Below are positions 4,041 through 5,296 of a DNA stretch of 5,296 nt, piece after piece. The notes beneath the pieces were generated by a model that was not told the DNA's origin, did no database searches, and saw only the letters and a program-made list of their open reading frames with translations. Numbering within the stretch: position 1 is the first letter of the stretch; the number at the start of each line of letters is the position of its first letter. A program made the translations under genes and the position numbers. The stretch covers positions 1 through 5,296 of the forward strand of contig SKNC01000116.1 in the NCBI GenBank assembly GCA_007120745.1, in the 5' to 3' direction. Origin of the DNA: Bacillota bacterium. GTDB lineage: Bacteria > Bacillota > Dethiobacteria > SKNC01.

Positions 4041-5296
4041 TTGTGTGGAATTTGTGGAATTTATGATAAAAAAGGAAACAGAGTTACGCCTCAAAATGTT
4101 GAAATTATGAAAGATATGATGATTCACCGGGGGCCCGATGAAGAAGGAAGTTTTTTTTCCCACGAGATGGCGCTGGGTTTTCGAAGGCTCAGGATTATTG
4201 ACCTGGAAAGAGGCAGTCAGCCCATGTCCAATGAGGACGGAAGTATTAAAGTAATTTGCAACGGAGAGATATATAATTACCTCACCCTCAGGGAAGAACT
4301 GGAAAAAAAAGGCCATTATTTTAAAACAAAAAGTGATGTGGAGACCATTGTTCATTTATACGAGGAGGAAGGCTTTGAATGCGTAAAACAGCTGAGGGGA
4401 ATGTTTTCTTTTGTTCTTTGGGATGATAAAAAGAAGCTGTTATATGGTGCCCGGGACCGGTTTGGGATTAAGCCTTTCTATTATATGGACTGTGGAGAGC
4501 AGTTTATCTTTGCTTCAGAAATGAAAGGAATTCTAGCTCTGCCGCAGGTAAATCCGGAAGTGGACCCTTTGTCTTTGGTACATTATTTGACGTTTCAATA
4601 TGTCCCGGAACCTGACACCATGGTGCAGGGAATTAAAAAGCTCCCCCCGGCCTCTTATTTTGTCCTGAAGGGCAGCCGCCTGAGGATAAAAAAATATTGG
4701 GAAGTGATCTTCGACCCTCAGGAAAAGCCGCTGTCCTATTTTTTAGAGGGTATTCAAGAAAATCTCAGGGAAGCTGTAAGGCTTCATACTCAAAGCGATG
4801 TTCCCTGGGGAGGGTTTCTCAGCGGGGGAATCGATTCCTCCATCATTGCCGGGTTGATTCGAGAAATGGGAAAAGTATCAACTTTCAGCGTGGGGTACCA
4901 GGAAAAGGGGTACAGTGAACTGGAGGAAGCGAAAGTAACGGCGGATTATTTAAAGACCGACCATCACCAGTACTGTATTACCCCCCAGGAATTTTTAAAA
5001 AATTTACCTAAACTGGTCTGGCATTTTGATGAACCGGTGGCAGACCCTGCTGCTATTTCATTGTATTTTGTAGCCCGCATGGCCAAAGAAAAAATCACGG
5101 TGAGCTTATCCGGAGAAGGGGCAGATGAAGTATTCGGTGGATACGGAATCTATGGAGAACCCAATTCATTAAACTACTTCAGAGCGCTGCCTCAAAGCAT
5201 GCAGACAGCCTTAGAATATCTCAGCGGACTACTTCCGCAAGGAACTCCAGGGAAAAATTATGTGCGGCGGGCCAGGAGAAAATTAGAGGATCGCTA
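4041..5296 (+). CDS. asnB: Asparagine synthase, glutamine-hydrolysing (partial, 3' end missing)
   Basis: Makes asparagine from aspartate, ATP and glutamine in the cytoplasm. 418 codons are present before the window ends; the family is usually about 500-640 residues. The class II glutaminase domain (about 1-190) starts Met-Cys-Gly-Ile. After Met removal the Cys is the N-terminal nucleophile, which fixes TTG 4041 as the start. It continues with RGPDEEG (30-36), the RRLRIID segment (48-54), CNGEIYNY (73-80) and ARDRFGIKPFYY. The synthetase domain has the ATP-pyrophosphatase loop SGGIDSS (261-267) and SGEGADEVFGGY (357-368). No frameshift or internal stop is present. It is separated from the folate operon by a terminator and has its own promoter candidate. 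Related amidotransferases acting on other acids (for example in peptidoglycan or antibiotic modification) share these motifs, so the substrate is inferred. Confidence 0.9.
   Translation, partial: MCGICGIYDKKGNRVTPQNVEIMKDMMIHRGPDEEGSFFSHEMALGFRRLRIIDLERGSQPMSNEDGSIKVICNGEIYNYLTLREELEKKGHYFKTKSDVETIVHLYEEEGFECVKQLRGMFSFVLWDDKKKLLYGARDRFGIKPFYYMDCGEQFIFASEMKGILALPQVNPEVDPLSLVHYLTFQYVPEPDTMVQGIKKLPPASYFVLKGSRLRIKKYWEVIFDPQEKPLSYFLEGIQENLREAVRLHTQSDVPWGGFLSGGIDSSIIAGLIREMGKVSTFSVGYQEKGYSELEEAKVTADYLKTDHHQYCITPQEFLKNLPKLVWHFDEPVADPAAISLYFVARMAKEKITVSLSGEGADEVFGGYGIYGEPNSLNYFRALPQSMQTALEYLSGLLPQGTPGKNYVRRARRKLEDR

Noticed and set aside
4020..4355. 111-codon open frame on the - strand opposite the 5' end of asnB
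   Set aside because: The + strand encodes the conserved glutaminase domain here; the - strand product shows no recognisable family and is a shadow.
4697..4918. 73-codon + strand frame inside asnB
   Set aside because: Out of frame with the SGGIDSS-containing asnB sequence, which is continuous and conserved.
1..5296. CRISPR arrays, insertion sequences, tRNA or rRNA genes
   Set aside because: No spaced repeats, transposase-like frame, terminal repeats or RNA gene signatures were seen; the region looks like ordinary core chromosome.

Overview
The window looks like a chromosomal segment of a low- to moderate-GC Firmicute, most likely a Clostridia/Peptococcaceae-type bacterium. This is inferred from strong purine-rich Shine-Dalgarno sites, frequent GTG/TTG start candidates, AT-rich intergenic DNA, and the protein sequences. 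No species can be named from the sequence alone. All genes are intact except the last, which runs off the right edge.

Layout: (1) 1-304 is AT-rich upstream DNA with a perfect TATAAT box, several small palindromes and no convincing gene. (2) 305-3616 is a folate (pterin branch) operon on the + strand: folE (GTP cyclohydrolase I), an HD-domain metal-dependent phosphohydrolase of unassigned role, folP (dihydropteroate synthase with a long N-terminal extension), folB (dihydroneopterin aldolase) and folK (HPPK). It closes with a 28-bp perfect palindrome acting as an intrinsic terminator, probably in both directions. (3) 3756-3917 holds a 53-residue ORF on the - strand with a strong ribosome binding site, a TATAAT box and a possible terminator hairpin. 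(4) 4041 to the right edge holds asnB (glutamine-hydrolysing asparagine synthase) on the + strand, starting at TTG and cut at residue 418. The divergent region between the small gene and asnB contains four TTTT tracts spaced exactly 10 bp apart.

How the genes work together: FolE makes 7,8-dihydroneopterin triphosphate from GTP. FolB converts dihydroneopterin to 6-hydroxymethyl-dihydropterin, FolK pyrophosphorylates it, and FolP couples it to p-aminobenzoate to give dihydropteroate. The step between FolE and FolB, removal of the triphosphate, has no classical enzyme here. The HD phosphohydrolase lies next to folE and is the natural candidate. folC, folA and the pab genes are not in the window.

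The most useful start corrections are folE at ATG 305, folP at TTG 1502, folB at ATG 2776, folK at ATG 3140 and asnB at TTG 4041. The most interesting leads are the HD protein as a possible missing folate phosphatase, the about 130-residue extension of FolP, the unannotated small divergent gene, and the phased T-tracts.
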